This document shows, piece by piece, positions 33,843 through 35,419 of a DNA stretch of 35,419 nucleotides (within the stretch, counting starts at the first letter, position 1; every line of letters begins with the position of its first letter). Under the pieces are notes generated by a model. The model worked only from the letters and a program-made list of their open reading frames with translations, searched no databases and was not told the DNA's origin. The stretch covers positions 1 to 35,419 of the forward strand of contig JBDKGH010000034.1 of NCBI GenBank assembly GCA_039798265.1, written 5' to 3'. The position numbers and the translations under genes were made by a program. Source of the DNA: JBDKGH01 sp039798265. GTDB taxonomy: Bacteria; Bacteroidota; Bacteroidia; Flavobacteriales_D; Sanyastnellaceae.

Positions 33843-34214
33843 TTATTGTTCATCAATTTTCCAAACGCCGTCTTCGAAGATAAAATTTCCCTTCCGTTGC
33901 TCCATCATCTGAAAGTATTTGAGCATTTGCAAATCATTGATTTTCCAGGCGCTTAACCAATCTGCGAAGCTCAATGCACTTTGGCGACGAATAGCTATTT
34001 TTTCTTGTTGTTTTTTAGAAAAATAAGAAATAGCCAAATCATATTGTTCTGAATCCATATAGTACTTTACACGGCGTGCAGTTTCCTTGTACCCTTCTAC
34101 CGTATCAGCGGCGGCATATTGATAATTAAAATCGGGTTCAATACGTTGATTTTGCGCGGGGCAAAGCTGTACTGCCAAAATAAAACAGAGACCTAACCAA
34201 AATTTCATAGCCAT
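33843..34214 (-). CDS. Small secreted protein of unknown function
   Basis: A 123-residue protein with a signal peptide (about 1-21, LGLCFILAVQLCPAQ) and a mature part rich in aromatic and charged residues (YYMDSEQYDLAISYFSKKQ; WLSAWKINDLQMLKYFQMME) ending in FIFEDGVWKIDEQ. The pattern, an alpha-helical body and a closing beta-strand with W, is reminiscent of small NTF2/DUF4878-like lipocalin-size domains, but I cannot name a family. An ATG two codons later is an alternative start. It has its own candidate -7 element 16 bases upstream. Confidence 0.7.
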   Translation of the reverse strand: MAMKFWLGLCFILAVQLCPAQNQRIEPDFNYQYAAADTVEGYKETARRVKYYMDSEQYDLAISYFSKKQQEKIAIRRQSALSFADWLSAWKINDLQMLKYFQMMEQRKGNFIFEDGVWKIDEQ

Positions 34215-34229
34215 TCGTTATATGAGGAT

Positions 34230-34238
34230 CGAAAGATA
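34230..34238 (-). promoter_or_regulatory. Candidate -7 element for the small secreted protein
   Basis: TATCTTTCG on the minus strand, 15 bases before the ATG at 34214. It is identical to the element before the peptidase gene at 2319-2327. No -33 TTG is at the usual spacing. Confidence 0.38.
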
Positions 34239-34266
34239 TTAATGAATAGGAAAGAAAAAAAGCGTA

Positions 34267-34299
34267 TAAAAAGAGTCGCCCCGTTTCCGGGGCGACTCT
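34267..34299 (-). terminator. Strong Rho-independent terminator of the FAS1 gene
   Basis: On the minus strand AGAGTCGCCCCG pairs with CGGGGCGACTCT around a GAAA tetraloop (plus-strand 34272-34299), followed by TTTTTATA. Twelve GC-rich pairs. Confidence 0.92.
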
Positions 34300-34365
34300 C
34301 CTTTTCAAATTACGCGCATCGTGCAAGCACGTAACCTTGCTACACTACACTACTAAACCAAATAA

Positions 34366-35419
34366 CTACTTCTTCATAAATGGCGTTGAACTAACACGGC
34401 CATTTTGATTGAGACGGAAGCTGTAGATACCACTTGCGAGGTCAGCTACGCCAATCGTGTTTTGTAAACCAATGTTACCAGCACCTACTACACGACCAGT
34501 TTGATCAATGATTTGGTAAGTTGCATTTTCTAAACCACCAGTATTTACAGTGATCTGATCAGCTGCTGGGTTAGGGTACAATTGGATATTTAATTTTTCA
34601 TTTTCTGTTACAGACACAGACAAATCAGGAAGCAATACCGCATTGATTACGTGTACTACACCGTTTTCTGCTTGCAAGTCAGCAACAGTTACCTGTGCGT
34701 TGTTTACAAATACGTTACCACCAGTGATGTCGATGGTTACTGTTTGACCTTGAACAGTAGTGATGATTTGACCATCGCTCAAGCTAGTTGAAAGAGCTTC
34801 AGCAGCTACTACGTGGTACAATAAGATTTGAGTCAAATCACCAGTTGGATCAGCCAACAATTCAGCGATCAATGTTGCAGGAAGAGCAGCGAAAGCCGCG
34901 TCTGTTGGAGCAAATACAGTGAATGGACCAGCGCCTTGAAGTGTGCTTACCAAACCAGCAGCAACTACAGCAGCTTCTAGTGTGGTATGATCAGGACTGT
35001 TTGCGATAATTTCAACTACAGTTGCAGGAAGTGGGTTCAATTCTGGAACCAATACCGCATTGATTACGTGTACTACACCATTCTCAGCTTGTAAGTCTGC
35101 CACAGTTACCTGTGCGTTGTTTACAAATACGTTACCACCCATAATGTCGATGGTTACTGTTTGACCTTGAACAGTAGTGATGATTTGACCATCGCTCAAG
35201 CTAGTTGAAAGAGCTTCACCAGCAACTACGTGGTACAACAAGATTTGAGTCAAGTCACCAGCTGGATCAGCCAACAACTCGTCGATCAAACCTGCAGGAA
35301 GAGCAGCGAAAGCCGCGTCTGTTGGAGCAAATACAGTGAATGGACCAGCACCTTGAAGTGTGCTTACCAAACCAGCAGCGCCCACAGCAGCTTCTAATGT
35401 GGTGTGATCAGGACTGTTT
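34366..35419 (-). CDS. FAS1 (fasciclin) repeat protein with T9SS sorting domain (5' end beyond window)
   Basis: The frame is open to the right edge, so the start lies outside; at least 351 codons are present. Two FAS1 domains are visible, each with FTVFAPTDAAFAALP, LLYHVVA, the GQTVTIDI block and the closing GVVHVINAVL motif. A T9SS type A domain (LYPNPAADQITV) ends the protein at MKK. FAS1 proteins mediate adhesion at cell surfaces or in matrix. The two domains are nearly identical even at DNA level, with a period of 417 bases, and more copies may lie upstream. Codon at 35385 (GTG) is inside a repeat and is not a true start. A strong terminator follows the stop. Confidence 0.93.
   Translation of the reverse strand, partial: NSPDHTTLEAAVGAAGLVSTLQGAGPFTVFAPTDAAFAALPAGLIDELLADPAGDLTQILLYHVVAGEALSTSLSDGQIITTVQGQTVTIDIMGGNVFVNNAQVTVADLQAENGVVHVINAVLVPELNPLPATVVEIIANSPDHTTLEAAVVAAGLVSTLQGAGPFTVFAPTDAAFAALPATLIAELLADPTGDLTQILLYHVVAAEALSTSLSDGQIITTVQGQTVTIDITGGNVFVNNAQVTVADLQAENGVVHVINAVLLPDLSVSVTENEKLNIQLYPNPAADQITVNTGGLENATYQIIDQTGRVVGAGNIGLQNTIGVADLASGIYSFRLNQNGRVSSTPFMKK
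34621..35418 (-). repeat. 417-base tandem FAS1-coding repeat
   Basis: Copy one spans 35002-35418 and copy two about 34621-35001; shared anchor TGATCAGGACTGTTT recurs at 34988 and 35405. Long stretches are identical between copies, which points to recent duplication or gene conversion. The last copy is cut short where it joins the sorting domain. Confidence 0.88.

Noticed and set aside
1..35419. CRISPR arrays, tRNA or rRNA genes, insertion sequences, prophage
   Set aside because: No regularly spaced short repeats, cloverleaf-like segments, transposase or phage proteins were seen; the repeats present are coding modules.

Overview
The window looks like a chromosomal segment of a Bacteroidota bacterium, probably of the Flavobacteriales type. 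The placement rests on several traits: type IX secretion (T9SS) C-terminal sorting domains on at least five proteins, PKD/SprB-like/Ig-like adhesin modules, DUF3857-transglutaminase proteins, TAnnTTTG-like -7 promoter elements, few Shine-Dalgarno sites and moderate A+T content. Family- or genus-level placement is inference. No rRNA, tRNA, CRISPR array, insertion sequence or phage gene was seen.

Layout. (1) 1-2009, minus: 5' part of a secreted protein with a seven-repeat SBBP-type beta-propeller and Ig-like domains, running off the left edge. (2) 2409-5501, plus: a secreted M14 zinc carboxypeptidase with PKD and T9SS domains. (3) 5593-9784, plus: six tightly packed genes. They encode an ECF sigma factor, a tiny one-helix putative anti-sigma factor, a membrane-anchored CnrX/Spy-like metal sensor, an MbnP-type copper-binding protein, an MbnH/MauG-type di-heme enzyme and a YHYH-domain T9SS protein. 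This is the most interesting locus: it reads as a self-regulated envelope copper (metal) system in which a CnrYXH-like sensing module is fused at operon level to the MbnP/MbnH pair. (4) 9898-12510, plus: an unknown anchored protein, a polytopic membrane protein, a NarL-type histidine kinase and a LuxR-type response regulator, all overlapping or nearly so. (5) 12511-15969, minus: DUF3820 protein, unknown protein, LOG-family protein and Tex. (6) 16025-18732, plus: ABC-F ATPase with a degenerate second P-loop, VF530-family protein, Gre-like protein and a conserved unknown. (7) 18820-19908, plus: a SIMPL-like secreted protein.

(8) 20001-26277, plus: a 1607-residue surface protein with three cysteine-rich E-set/carbohydrate-binding-like modules plus a LamG domain, then a GH16 laminarinase-type glucanase carrying a fourth copy of the same module. 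Together they suggest a surface glucan-binding and glucan-cleaving pair outside any SusCD locus. (9) 26362-33516, minus: a TPR protein with about thirty MORN-like repeats, a DUF3857-transglutaminase, and a related protein without the catalytic triad, apparently one operon. (10) 33843-34214, minus: a small secreted unknown. (11) 34366 to the right edge, minus: a T9SS protein with tandem, nearly identical FAS1 (fasciclin) repeats, truncated at its 5' end.

Clear intrinsic terminators lie after the peptidase, after the SIMPL gene, between the two glucan-related genes, between the convergent GH16 and transglutaminase units, and after the FAS1 gene.
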